Positions 24,463 to 33,135 of a stretch of DNA of 34,575 bases are shown piece by piece. Every line of letters begins with the position of its first letter. The first letter of the stretch is position 1. Where the stretch lies: contig JAAYGN010000011.1 of assembly GCA_012727715.1 (NCBI GenBank), positions 1 through 34,575 of the forward strand, written 5' to 3'. The stretch comes from Desulfovibrionales bacterium (GTDB lineage: Bacteria > Desulfobacterota > Desulfovibrionia > Desulfovibrionales > Desulfomicrobiaceae). The notes beneath the pieces are model-generated. The model made no database searches and had not been told where the DNA came from. It saw nothing but the letters and a program-made list of their open reading frames with translations. Made by a program: the position numbers and the translations under genes.

Positions 24463-25236
24463 ATGTATTGTAAAAAGTGCAAATACAATTCTTATGACCA
24501 TGTTAAATCCTGTCCCAAATGTGGATCAAACTGGGAAGAGGACCGGAAGTTGTTACATTTAAATTGGATAAGTTCGAGTGGCCATCAGTGGCTAGGAACT
24601 ACGTCTAAAGTCCAGGCAGTACCCGAAATTAATATGCCTGAACCTTCTGAGCTAGAAATTACAATGCCAACAGCTCCTCGTCCTCAAGATCAGTTCCATC
24701 AATCTGTTGACCTAGCTGATAAGGATGAGCCCATTGTACTTGATTTACCCCAAGGCCCAGAAGTTCCTTTTCCCAATACTTCTGAACCAACCAGTGCCGC
24801 ACATGCTTTTCCAGAAATAGCGGTTGCTTCTTTACCTGATTTGGATTTTTCCTCTCAATATACAAAAGAGGATCCTGTGCTTGACTTAAAGCTACAGGCC
24901 AAGGACAACGAATTTTTTGTGGACAATACTTTTGGTGAGGAAGATGAGGATACTCTTGTTGAGTTAGATTTTGGTGCATCTTTTGATGAGCTTGAGGTAG
25001 AACCAGAGCCCGCTCGACCTGTTCAAGCAAAACGTGAGGATCTTTTTATTCCAGAGCTGGAAGAAATGTTGGCCCCTTTGACTGATGAATCCACAGCATC
25101 TTCTCCTTCTAATAAAACAGGCCAATTATTTTTTGGAGAAGGCGAGATATTATTGGATTTTGGAACTGCTGATACCAAGGATTCTGATTCAGATGTATCT
25201 GGCGTTGATGTGGATTTTTTAGCCAAAAAGTCATAA
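24463..25236 (+). CDS. Zinc-ribbon protein with long acidic tail
   Basis: A 257-residue protein. The first 24 residues form a zinc ribbon with Cys3-x-x-Cys6 and Cys17-x-x-Cys20 (CPKCGSNW). The rest is highly acidic, Pro/Glu-rich and probably disordered. It has recurring short hydrophobic-acidic motifs (VLDLPQG, DLDFSSQ, VELDFGASFDELE, ILLDFGTAD, VDFLAKK) spaced through the tail. No membrane segment is seen. The ribosome-binding site is weak (CAGGG). The family is not recognised; the repeated motifs suggest a scaffold or adaptor. It stands alone. Confidence 0.78.
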   Translation: MYCKKCKYNSYDHVKSCPKCGSNWEEDRKLLHLNWISSSGHQWLGTTSKVQAVPEINMPEPSELEITMPTAPRPQDQFHQSVDLADKDEPIVLDLPQGPEVPFPNTSEPTSAAHAFPEIAVASLPDLDFSSQYTKEDPVLDLKLQAKDNEFFVDNTFGEEDEDTLVELDFGASFDELEVEPEPARPVQAKREDLFIPELEEMLAPLTDESTASSPSNKTGQLFFGEGEILLDFGTADTKDSDSDVSGVDVDFLAKKS

Positions 25237-25496
25237 TTTATTTTGAATATATGATACAATCAGGATTATTAGGTCGTAGTTTTGTTGTGGCGTAATTTGG
25301 GTGTTGGGTAAAAATATCTTGACTTTTCCATGCATCTGACAAAAGACTTCCTATTTTCAGTGTTCACTCACCACTTTTAGTTGTGCATATCTGAAAAAAA
25401 ATATGGTTAAACCGAGCCTGCCTTTTTTTATAGTATAAAAATCAATAATGCCTGTTGGGGCTGTTGTTGAGCCAAGCTTGGTAATATTTTTGGAAT

Positions 25497-25524
25497 AAGA
25501 TGAAGATCTTTAGGTCTTCATCTT
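25497..25524 (+). other. Strong 5'-leader hairpin of the PxxKW gene
   Basis: A 12-bp stem (AAGATGAAGATC with GGTCTTCATCTT, one G-U pair) closed by TTTA, ending 35 bases before the ATG at 25560. No T-tract follows, so it is not a standard terminator. It may stabilise the messenger or respond to temperature or a factor. Confidence 0.55.
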
Positions 25525-25559
25525 TGCAATACTTTGAAATTTATGAATGGAGGAGCCCC

Positions 25560-25826
25560 ATGGCAGTAGATTTTAGCAACGCCACTACTACAGATGCTGG
25601 TGTGCAAATCAATGGTATTATTATGAGTCAGATTGTAGAACAATGTGAAGGTTGTGGACGTATCAAAGAATTTGAAGGTGGAAAATATTGTGGTACCTAT
25701 CCCCAGCCAGCCTCCAAGTGGAGATTGGGTGTGTGTAACTTTTCCACACATGTAAAGGTTGCAGCCACGAATAAGGGTAAGGTCAACCCCATTAAAGCTT
25801 CAAAACGTGCCTCCAAGGGTCGTTAG
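25560..25826 (+). CDS. PxxKW family cysteine-rich protein
   Basis: An 88-residue protein with Cys29-x-x-Cys32 (QCEGCGRI), Cys44, the PASKW motif (Pro50 to Trp54) that names the family, and Cys59. The four cysteines could bind a metal. The family is common in deltaproteobacteria and has no known function. I place the start at the ATG at 25560, directly after GGAGGAG. A longer in-frame reading back to 25500 runs through the leader hairpin and is rejected. A strong terminator follows. Confidence 0.9.
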   Translation: MAVDFSNATTTDAGVQINGIIMSQIVEQCEGCGRIKEFEGGKYCGTYPQPASKWRLGVCNFSTHVKVAATNKGKVNPIKASKRASKGR

Positions 25827-25849
25827 GCTTACCATAAGCTTTCGTCATT

Positions 25850-25874
25850 AAGGCAGGGTACACCCTGCCTTTTT
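25850..25874 (+). terminator. Rho-independent terminator of the PxxKW gene
   Basis: A perfect 9-bp stem AAGGCAGGG/CCCTGCCTT with a TACA loop, running into five T. Confidence 0.9.
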
Positions 25875-25920
25875 ACTTCGAACTGCCGTCCATTCCTTCT
25901 GTCTTTTAAGGAAGACCGCT

Positions 25921-27159
25921 ATGCCACATCGTATTTTAAATATTCTTGATACCAGCACAAAAATGATCATTGACCTACAAAAAAATCTTGTAGCTATTCC
26001 AGCTTTGGGACCCACCAATGGTGGTGCAGGGGAACAGGATAAGGTTGCGTGGTTAGTGAGCTATTTGGATCGGTTTTCTGATATAACGTGTGAGGTAATC
26101 AAAGCTCCAGATGATCGAGTTCCATGTGGGTTTAGGCCCAGCCTTGTGATTCGCAGGCCAGGCCAAAAAAAACAAACATTATGGCTTATTGCCCACACTG
26201 ATGTTGTCCCTACAGGAGACTTGGGACTCTGGAACACGGATCCTTTTACCTTACATGTGGATGGAGATTTCCTCTACGGTCGCGGTGTGGAAGATAATCA
26301 TCAAGGTATGGTCTCAGCACTTCTTGTGCTTGAGGCTTTGGAAGAGGCAGGAGTTACAACTGATTTGTCCCTGGGTATTCTTTTAGTTGCAGATGAAGAA
26401 ACAGGTAATGCATGGGGAATAGAGTATGTCATGCGTGAACATGCCCATATTTTTCAATCTGAAGATCTTATTCTTATCCCGGATTTTGGTACAGAAGATG
26501 GGGCATCCATTGAGATTGCAGAAAAAAGTGTGTTGTGGCTTAAGTTTTTAGTTCAAGGCCAACAATGCCATGCTTCTACACCAGAACAGGGTATAAATTC
26601 TCTCACCGCTGCTTCAGCATTGATTTTGGAATTGGAAAAATTAAAGAACACCTTTGACGCTCACGATCCTCTTTTTTCACCTCCAATATCCACATTTGTG
26701 CCTACGAAAAAAGAGGCCAATGTACCCAATATTAACACCATGCCTGGTCGGGATGTGTTTTATCTGGATTGTCGCATTTTGCCTTGCTATGCTTTGGATA
26801 GCATTGAGCAGACAATTCTTGCTCTGTGTGCTGATATTGAACAACAACGCAGTGTACATATTTCCATGTCCGTTGTGGTTAAGGAGCAGGCTGCTGCTCC
26901 AACAGCTCCGAGTGCACCCATTGTTACTCGCCTGACCAAGGCTCTTGAGGTGGAACGGGGAGTTTCTGCCCGTTACATTGGTATTGGCGGGGGAACCGTT
27001 GCGGCATCTTTTAGGAAGCGGAACCTCCCTGCAGCGTGCTGGGCAACCCTGTTGCATACCGCACATCAGCCCAATGAACATTCCTCCATCACCAATACCC
27101 TTGCTGATGCCCGTGTCTTTGCCCGTCTGCTCTTTGATGATTTGTTGGAGAAGGTATGA
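25921..27159 (+). CDS. M20-family metallopeptidase / deacylase
   Basis: A 412-residue zinc hydrolase of the M20 group (ArgE/DapE/CPG2-like). Predicted metal and catalytic residues are His92 and Asp94 (AHTDVVP), Asp125 (YGRGVEDNHQG), Glu159-Glu160 (ADEETGN), Asp188 (IPDFG) and a C-terminal His near 379-387 (LLHTAHQPNEH). The lid domain begins near residue 200 (LKFLVQGQQCHASTPEQGIN). AAGGAAG precedes the ATG. Its stop overlaps the mnmG start (ATGA). The natural substrate cannot be read; an amino-acyl or dipeptide substrate is likely from the family. Confidence 0.9.
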   Translation: MPHRILNILDTSTKMIIDLQKNLVAIPALGPTNGGAGEQDKVAWLVSYLDRFSDITCEVIKAPDDRVPCGFRPSLVIRRPGQKKQTLWLIAHTDVVPTGDLGLWNTDPFTLHVDGDFLYGRGVEDNHQGMVSALLVLEALEEAGVTTDLSLGILLVADEETGNAWGIEYVMREHAHIFQSEDLILIPDFGTEDGASIEIAEKSVLWLKFLVQGQQCHASTPEQGINSLTAASALILELEKLKNTFDAHDPLFSPPISTFVPTKKEANVPNINTMPGRDVFYLDCRILPCYALDSIEQTILALCADIEQQRSVHISMSVVVKEQAAAPTAPSAPIVTRLTKALEVERGVSARYIGIGGGTVAASFRKRNLPAACWATLLHTAHQPNEHSSITNTLADARVFARLLFDDLLEKV

Positions 27160-29045
27160 GCTCTTTGGCTTTTCCTGAAATCTTTGATGTTATTGTTGTT
27201 GGGGCAGGCCATGCTGGTTGTGAAGCAGCCATGGCCGCAGCACGTATGGGAGCTCAAACTCTTCTGTTGACCATTAATGTTGATCGTATTGGCCATCTTT
27301 CCTGCAATCCTGCTGTGGGTGGATTGGCCAAAGGACATATGGTTAAAGAAATTGATGCGCTTGGTGGTATGATGGGAAAATGGACAGACCAAGCGGGAAT
27401 CCAGTTTCGTATTTTAAATACTCGCAAAGGTCCGGCAGTGCGTTCTACCAGGGCTCAGGTGGATCGCTTGGAATATATGCGAGTAGTGCAAAGGGATATC
27501 TTTGCTTGTCCCAATCTTTTTGTGCGTCAAGAAATGGCTTTTAGCGTGGTGGTAAAAAATGGTGGTGTGGCAGGAGTCATCACCAGCTTGGGTGAGACCA
27601 TAGCCTGTCACACCATTGTGGTGACAACAGGTACTTTTCTGCAAGGTCGAATGCATATTGGGCTTCACAGTTTTGGTGGTGGTCGTTTTGGAGATCCGGC
27701 GAGCACAGGACTTTCTGCCAGTCTGTCACAGCTGGGGCTAACCTTGGGTCGTTTGATGACCGGTACAGTCCCCAGGCTGCTTAAGGCTTCTGTGGACTTT
27801 AAGGCTATGGAAGAACAACATGGTGATAATCCCCCTCGTCCTTTTAGTTTTGATCATATCCCAATCCGTCTTCCTCAATTGCCGTGCCATATCACTTATA
27901 CCAATGAACGAACACATGACATTATTCGTTCAGGTCTTGAGCGCTCTCCCATTTATACAGGTATCGTCAAAGGAGCTGGGGCTCGTTATTGTCCATCCAT
28001 TGAAGACAAGGTGGCTCGTTTCCCGGAAAGAGACCGCCATCAGGTTTTTGTAGAGCCTGAAGGCGTGGACAGTCCTGAGGTTTATCCCAATGGCCTGCCC
28101 ACCAGTTTGCCCATAGATACCCAAAAGGAATTAATTGCTTCAATTCCAGGTCTGGCCAATGCCCAGATTGTTCGTCCTGGCTATGCCATTGAATATGACT
28201 TTGTACAGCCGACACAGCTTCGTCCCACTTTGGAAACCAAAGCCGTACGAGGTTTATATTTGGCAGGTCAGGTTAATGGAACCTCAGGATATGAAGAGGC
28301 AGCCGGGCAAGGGTTGTGGGCAGCCATAAATGCTGTTTTGGGCCTACGCAGGGAACCGGAGTGGGTTTTAACCCGTGATCAAGCCTATATTGCAGTACTT
28401 GTGGATGATCTGGTGACCAAGGGGACTATGGAGCCGTACCGTATGTTTACGTCCCGTGCCGAGTACCGGCTTCTTTTGCGTGAAGATAATGCAGACCAAC
28501 GGTTGACGCCCATGGGCCGTAGGTTGGGCTTAATTGAGGATAGCCGCTGGCAAGGTTTTCAAAAAAAACAAGGGGCAATACAAAATATTTTAAGTGGCCT
28601 GGCAACTCTTCGTATTTGTCCTGATGCTGCGACCAAAGATACGGTTAGAGCCATGGGGGGCACCTTGGGTCAAAAAGCCATTACCCTTGCAGAATTATTA
28701 AGACAGCCAGCACTAAGCATTACGGACTTGATTCCTCTTTGGCCAGAACTTGAAAATTTTGAGCAAGATACTTTGGAAGGGGCAGAGATTCAAACCAAAT
28801 ATGAGGGATACTTGCAGCGTCAAGAAGAATTGGTTGCACGATACAATAAAGTGGAAAGAATTTCTCTGCCAGAGAATATGAACTATACTGATATTCCAGG
28901 GTTATCCCGAGAAGTGGTAGAGAAATTAACACAAATTCAACCTCGAACTTTGGGGCAAGCTGGACGTATTTCAGGTGTCACCCCAGCAGCTCTTTCCTGT
29001 CTGGAAATTCAGTTAAAAAAACAAAAGTTGGCTCTGTCTAATTGA
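27156..29045 (+). CDS. mnmG: tRNA uridine 5-carboxymethylaminomethyl modification enzyme MnmG
   Basis: With MnmE it adds the carboxymethylaminomethyl group to the wobble uridine of certain tRNAs. The 629-residue flavoprotein has the N-terminal FAD-binding motif VVGAGHAGCEAAMAAARMGA, the SCNPAVGGLAKGHMVKEIDA signature, GTFLQGRMHIG, TSRAEYRLLLREDNAD, and the C-terminal helical domain (IPGLSREVVEKL, SGVTPAAL) that binds MnmE and tRNA. The length matches the family. It is translationally coupled to the M20 peptidase, an unusual partner. No mnmE is in the window. Confidence 0.97.
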   Translation: MSSLAFPEIFDVIVVGAGHAGCEAAMAAARMGAQTLLLTINVDRIGHLSCNPAVGGLAKGHMVKEIDALGGMMGKWTDQAGIQFRILNTRKGPAVRSTRAQVDRLEYMRVVQRDIFACPNLFVRQEMAFSVVVKNGGVAGVITSLGETIACHTIVVTTGTFLQGRMHIGLHSFGGGRFGDPASTGLSASLSQLGLTLGRLMTGTVPRLLKASVDFKAMEEQHGDNPPRPFSFDHIPIRLPQLPCHITYTNERTHDIIRSGLERSPIYTGIVKGAGARYCPSIEDKVARFPERDRHQVFVEPEGVDSPEVYPNGLPTSLPIDTQKELIASIPGLANAQIVRPGYAIEYDFVQPTQLRPTLETKAVRGLYLAGQVNGTSGYEEAAGQGLWAAINAVLGLRREPEWVLTRDQAYIAVLVDDLVTKGTMEPYRMFTSRAEYRLLLREDNADQRLTPMGRRLGLIEDSRWQGFQKKQGAIQNILSGLATLRICPDAATKDTVRAMGGTLGQKAITLAELLRQPALSITDLIPLWPELENFEQDTLEGAEIQTKYEGYLQRQEELVARYNKVERISLPENMNYTDIPGLSREVVEKLTQIQPRTLGQAGRISGVTPAALSCLEIQLKKQKLALSN

Positions 29046-29177
29046 TCTTTCTTTTCTCTCAAAGTGAGTGATACCTTTGTTCACCCAGCATATTTTTTTA
29101 CTTGTGAAAAGTACAAGATCAAGAGTATCTGTTTTTAATCTCGCTTCTGGGTACTCTGTTAAAACAGGAAGGGATTT

Positions 29178-29417
29178 ATGCATGCCTTTATGTTAGCAAT
29201 CGTGGCCTGGTTGACTGATCATCTGCCTATATTGGCGGCCCTGGTACTTGTTGGAGTTTTCTTATTGTGGAAACAACCGCGTCAAACTCTAAAGCTACTT
29301 GTGGCCATTGGAGTGATTGTGGTTTTGGGGTATCTGGTTTCAGGTATTGCGAACTTCACCATGAAAAGTGCTACAACCAAAGAACATATGATCGAAAAGC
29401 CAATAGAACAGGAGTAG
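29178..29417 (+). CDS. Small membrane protein, unrecognised
   Basis: A 79-residue peptide with two membrane segments (FMLAIVAWLTDHLPILAALV onward, and LLVAIGVIVVLGYLVSGIA) and a charged C-terminal tail. AGGAAGGG precedes the ATG. It lies alone between mnmG and nagB. No family is recognised. Confidence 0.7.
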   Translation: MHAFMLAIVAWLTDHLPILAALVLVGVFLLWKQPRQTLKLLVAIGVIVVLGYLVSGIANFTMKSATTKEHMIEKPIEQE

Positions 29418-29518
29418 TTTTCTATGAACCGATACCCAGAAAAAAGTTCTGCTTCTAGCTACAACCAGTGAGTGCGATTCCTTTTTGTTTATGGTTTCTG
29501 TTTTGAGAATATGGAGAT

Positions 29519-29531
29519 ACTATAATTTAGA
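29519..29531 (+). repeat. Direct repeat ACTATAATTTAGA, copy 1
   Basis: A 13-bp sequence with a perfect -10 hexamer TATAAT, repeated exactly 90 bases downstream. Both copies are upstream of nagB. Confidence 0.6.
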
Positions 29532-29586
29532 TTGAAGTTTGGATCCCCCACAGTTCACCAATTATACCAGACAGCAAATCCTTGGG

Positions 29587-29616
29587 TGACCTCTATTTTG
29601 GATACAAGACTATAAT
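29587..29616 (+). promoter_or_regulatory. Possible nagB promoter
   Basis: A perfect -10 TATAAT at 29611-29616, well placed to start about 27 bases before the nagB ATG. The -35 region (near TGACCT) is poor, so an activator may be needed. The -10 is part of the repeated 13-mer. Confidence 0.4.
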
Positions 29617-29621
29617 TTAGA
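29609..29621 (+). repeat. Direct repeat ACTATAATTTAGA, copy 2
   Basis: Identical to the copy at 29519-29531. It covers the probable -10 of nagB. Confidence 0.6.
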
Positions 29622-29649
29622 AAACCATAATGCTTGGGGATATATTTTT

Positions 29650-30381
29650 ATGCAAATATTAGTGGTCAAAGACTATGATGCCATGAGCCAACAGGCGAGC
29701 CATTTAATCGCCCAGGAAATGAAGAAAAATCCTTGTGCTGTTTTGGGTCTTGCTACAGGAAGTACTCCCATTGGAACATACAAAGAGCTTATCCGTATGT
29801 ATCGTGAAGAGCATTTGGATTTTTCTCGCATCACAACCTTTAATCTTGACGAATATGCTGGCCTTGATACGTCGCATCCCAATAGCTATAGCTATTATAT
29901 GCGTGTTGAGTTTTTTGATCATATCAATATTAAAAAGGAAAATACCCATATCCCTGATGGAAAAATAAAAGACCTGAATATGTGCTGTCGGTATTATGAC
30001 CAGTCTATTGAGCAGGCCGGAGGTATAGATTTTCAATTGCTGGGTATTGGGCCCAATGGACACATTGCCTTTATAGAACCAGATGAGGCATTAAGTGTAC
30101 ATACCAATATTGTTACCCTGACCAAGGAAACCATTGCAGCGAACTCCAGGTTTTTTTCTTCTCCAGATGAAGTTCCCAGGCAGGCTATTTCCATGGGAGT
30201 GGGCAGTATTCTCCAAGCCAGAAAAATTGTACTTTTGGCTAATGGAGTGGGCAAGGCACAAGCCATTAAAAATTTATTGGCCAGTGATAAAGTTTCAACG
30301 CAGATTCCAGCATCATTTCTTTACTTGCATCCCCAGGCCACAATTATTGTTGATGAGGCAGCCTATAGTCTTGTTCTTTAA
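29650..30381 (+). CDS. nagB: Glucosamine-6-phosphate deaminase
   Basis: Converts glucosamine 6-phosphate to fructose 6-phosphate and ammonia. The 243-residue protein has the phosphate loop GLATGSTPIGTYKEL near residue 33, the catalytic Asp67 in NLDEYAGL, and GIGPNGHIAFIEP with His138. The length (about 240) and the Asn in PNGH match the shorter Bacillus-type enzymes rather than the allosteric E. coli form. No nagA or sugar transporter is nearby. The last 38 bases overlap the convergent glycosyltransferase gene. Confidence 0.94.
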   Translation: MQILVVKDYDAMSQQASHLIAQEMKKNPCAVLGLATGSTPIGTYKELIRMYREEHLDFSRITTFNLDEYAGLDTSHPNSYSYYMRVEFFDHINIKKENTHIPDGKIKDLNMCCRYYDQSIEQAGGIDFQLLGIGPNGHIAFIEPDEALSVHTNIVTLTKETIAANSRFFSSPDEVPRQAISMGVGSILQARKIVLLANGVGKAQAIKNLLASDKVSTQIPASFLYLHPQATIIVDEAAYSLVL

Positions 30382-31138
30382 GTTTTTTTTGTGAATGATA
30401 CTCGGCTACCCGGATATACTTGTGAAAGGCATAGAAAAATGAATTGATAGCCAAAACTAGCCCGGCACGACCATCTAAAAAACCACGCCTTAAAATAAAA
30501 ATCTTTATAAATCGAGCAAGTCCATGGCCCAAAGCTGTGCAGACTCCTGCTCGTTTACCTTGAGCAGACATCTCATTTGCAGCTATTTGTGTATAGTAAT
30601 TGATTTTTTCTATGTGCTGCTGCAAGTTTTCATAGGGGTAGTGAATAATATCTCCCTTGAGCTTTTGAGTTTTTCCCACAACTGTAAATCCATAGTGTGG
30701 CCCGGAAACGTGGACCGTTGTTTGGGCAAGAGCAAAAACACGAGGCAAAAGATCAGGATACCATCCACTATGGCGTAAAAACCGGTCAAAATAAAATGAA
30801 GTTCGAGGACACAAGAAACCTGCATATTGTCCTGGATTGGTTAAGGCAGCAATAATGTTGTGGCGCAATTGGTCGGAAAGAATTTCATCTTGATCTAAAG
30901 AAACCACCCAGGCAGTAGTAACATGCTGGAAAGCGAAATCAAATTGTGCGGCCGGGCCATTCCAGGCATTAATGATCACGCGTGCTCCACATGCTTGAGC
31001 AATTTCTCTGGTTTGGTCTGTGCTTTGAGAGTCGATAACCAAAAGCTGGTCGCAAAAATCAAGGGACTGGAGACAGTCTTTGAGATATTTTTGGCCGTTT
31101 AACGTCAGGACCAGTCCGGTTACTGGTAACTTAGACAA
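30344..31138 (-). CDS. Family 2 glycosyltransferase, WaaE/KdtX-like
   Basis: A 264-residue GT-A glycosyltransferase likely to act on the lipopolysaccharide core. It starts KLPVTGLVLTLNGQKYLKDC, has VIDSQSTDQT near residue 34, a DxD-like SLDQDE near 80, and the RTSFYFDRFLRHSGWYPD and GFLDGRAGLVLAINSFFYAF segments characteristic of the WaaE group. I place the start at a TTG at 31138, 9 bases after GGAGG within the end of tmk. An in-frame ATG at 31213 would overlap tmk by 83 bases and adds unrelated residues. The 3' end overlaps nagB. Confidence 0.87.
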   Translation of the reverse strand: MSKLPVTGLVLTLNGQKYLKDCLQSLDFCDQLLVIDSQSTDQTREIAQACGARVIINAWNGPAAQFDFAFQHVTTAWVVSLDQDEILSDQLRHNIIAALTNPGQYAGFLCPRTSFYFDRFLRHSGWYPDLLPRVFALAQTTVHVSGPHYGFTVVGKTQKLKGDIIHYPYENLQQHIEKINYYTQIAANEMSAQGKRAGVCTALGHGLARFIKIFILRRGFLDGRAGLVLAINSFFYAFHKYIRVAEYHSQKKLKEQDYRLPHQQ

Positions 31139-31766
31139 AGCCTCGCTCCTCCAGGACACACAAAATATTACTAAAAACCGTGTCTGGATCCTGACTCCCA
31201 TCAATAACGGCAAACCTTTTGCGGTTCAAGGCTGCCCAAGACAGGTAGCCATCTCGCACACGAGTATGGAAGGCCAAATGTTCTGCCTCAAAGCGTCCTT
31301 GGGTATCTGCAACTTGTTGACGTTTGTTGCGATTTAGGGCCCGTCCCAGTCCAACTCTGGGGTCAACGTCCAAAAGAATGGTCAGGTCTGGCCAATGTCC
31401 CTGAACAGCAACTTCGTTGAATTGATGCAACACCTTGATATCCAGCCCACGACCATAGCCCTGGTACACAATGGTGGAATCAGCAAAACGATCACAAATG
31501 ATCAGACGGCCATTTTCCAAAGCTGGGCGAATCGTGGTGGCCAAATGTTGGGCACGATCAGCGAGATAGAGAAAGAGTTCGCTGGTGGAAGCCAGGTCTG
31601 AATTTTTTGGATCAAGAAGAATGCGGCGCAGGTCTTGACCAAGCTTGCTTCCGCCGGGTTCTAGAGTTTGCAGTACATCATGGCCTAGACGGATAAAATG
31701 TTCCACGAGTTTGTTTACTTGGGTCGATTTGCCACATCCTTCCATTCCTTCAAAAGTGATAAACAT
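31131..31766 (-). CDS. tmk: Thymidylate kinase
   Basis: Phosphorylates dTMP to dTDP. The 211-residue enzyme has the P-loop EGMEGCGKST (residues 6-15), the DR motif Asp92-Arg93 in IICDRFADSTIVYQGYGRG, and the LID region VDPRVGLGRALNRNKRQ. The start ATG lies 32 bases after the upstream YhaM-like gene, and the stop overlaps the downstream glycosyltransferase start by 8 bases, so the three form one operon on the minus strand. Confidence 0.96.
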   Translation of the reverse strand: MFITFEGMEGCGKSTQVNKLVEHFIRLGHDVLQTLEPGGSKLGQDLRRILLDPKNSDLASTSELFLYLADRAQHLATTIRPALENGRLIICDRFADSTIVYQGYGRGLDIKVLHQFNEVAVQGHWPDLTILLDVDPRVGLGRALNRNKRQQVADTQGRFEAEHLAFHTRVRDGYLSWAALNRKRFAVIDGSQDPDTVFSNILCVLEERGFV

Positions 31767-31798
31767 GTTTTGGTCCTTACGTAGTGGGGTTAAAAAGC

Positions 31799-32920
31799 TT
31801 AAAAACCAGGGAGCACCGGAATTTTTGTCTTGTCTGTTTTTGATTTCTTGGGCTCATCACTGGGTTGGTCCAGAGGCTCTGATGCCTCAGCCCATTGTTG
31901 ATCACTCCTTTTTTGATTTCTCTTTTGTTTTTGTGATTTTTGTTTTGGAGTTCGCATGGGTTGATAAAGATAGCGTCCTAAAACACGGTGAAACTCGCTC
32001 CATTGTCCGAATTGGCGTTCTTGTTCTGGCTGTTCGGATACGGCATTTTGCACCGTGTTTATTTTGGCATCAAGGTTGTCCGCAAAATGTAAAATAAAGG
32101 CTTCAACGGTTTTGGGGCGTCGTGGGGAGCCAAATTCCAATTCTCCATGGTGAGAGATGATGATATGTTTGAGATGCAAAATCAGCTCGTGAGGAAGGTC
32201 TGGGGTTTGATGGAGAAAAGGCTCCAGTTTTTCCAAGCCGATCAGGATGTGCCCCAACAAGCGGCCTTCGTCGGTATATTCTCGACTAATACCTTGGGAC
32301 AGTTCAAAGGCCTTGCCCAAATCATGGCATAGGGCAGCGACAAGTAAAATTTCTTTGTCCACTTGAGGATACAGTTCAGCCAAAACCTTGCAGATTTTCA
32401 TGATGGCCAGAGTATGCTCAACGAGTCCACCAGCATAGGCATGGTGGATGGATTTGGCGCCAGGAGCGTTGATCAGGGCAGTACGCATATTTTCATCTGC
32501 AAAAATATTGTGACACAGGTTTTTCCAGGGCGTATAAGTCAGTTCAGTATTAAGGAAGTTCTGTAGCTCAGTATATAATTCTTGAGGAGGAATACTAGAA
32601 CTGGGAAGAAAATCCGTAAGACAAAGTCCATGATCAGCATTATCAATAACCCTAAGCTCGGCTATGTTCATTTGTATCTGATCTTTAAACAAGGCCACTT
32701 GGCCGGTGATATGAACAAATTGCTCGGCCTTAAGATTTTCATAATGTAAACTTTGCGGATACCAGATGCGTGCTTCCATGGTTCCTGTTCGATCGGCCAG
32801 GGTTAATTGCCAATAGGGCCCATTTTTAGCTTCTCTGCGTTGAGCTTGGGCCAAGGCAAAATAATCGGATATATTTTGATTGGCTACCAAGTCGGTGATG
32901 AAGGATTTTTTCTGGGTCAT
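31799..32920 (-). CDS. HD-domain 3'-5' exoribonuclease, YhaM-like
   Basis: A 373-residue protein. Residues 15-100 form an OB-fold nucleic-acid-binding domain (WQLTLADRTGTMEARIW). An HD phosphohydrolase domain follows, with His169 in GGLVEHT, His199-Asp200 in LCHDLGKA, His257-His258 in IISHHGE and Asp281 in HFADNLDAK, all metal ligands of the family. The order OB then HD is that of YhaM/CBF1, which trims RNA or DNA 3' ends. The last 45 residues are Lys/Pro-rich and low in complexity. The ATG follows AGGA. It heads the operon with tmk and the glycosyltransferase. Confidence 0.9.
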   Translation of the reverse strand: MTQKKSFITDLVANQNISDYFALAQAQRREAKNGPYWQLTLADRTGTMEARIWYPQSLHYENLKAEQFVHITGQVALFKDQIQMNIAELRVIDNADHGLCLTDFLPSSSIPPQELYTELQNFLNTELTYTPWKNLCHNIFADENMRTALINAPGAKSIHHAYAGGLVEHTLAIMKICKVLAELYPQVDKEILLVAALCHDLGKAFELSQGISREYTDEGRLLGHILIGLEKLEPFLHQTPDLPHELILHLKHIIISHHGELEFGSPRRPKTVEAFILHFADNLDAKINTVQNAVSEQPEQERQFGQWSEFHRVLGRYLYQPMRTPKQKSQKQKRNQKRSDQQWAEASEPLDQPSDEPKKSKTDKTKIPVLPGF

Positions 32921-33028
32921 TAGTTGCTATTCCTACGTTCTTGGGTTAGAACTATAAAGGGTTAAATATTGGAAGTTTTCTAACATATTTGCATGGTTGT
33001 GCAATGTCGAATGTGCTTTTTATCTGGC

Positions 33029-33056
33029 TTGAGACGGGGCAATGATTTGATAAACT
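33029..33056 (+). promoter_or_regulatory. Possible promoter of korDA
   Basis: TTGAGA, a 16-base spacer and TAAACT, about 80 bases before korD. This is a moderate match to a sigma-70-type promoter. Confidence 0.28.
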
Positions 33057-33135
33057 TAAAGTCCTGTCCCTTTGTTTTCTTCTTCAATTGTTCTCAAGTT
33101 TTGACAAAACATCAATCCGTAAAAGTCGAGTGAGT

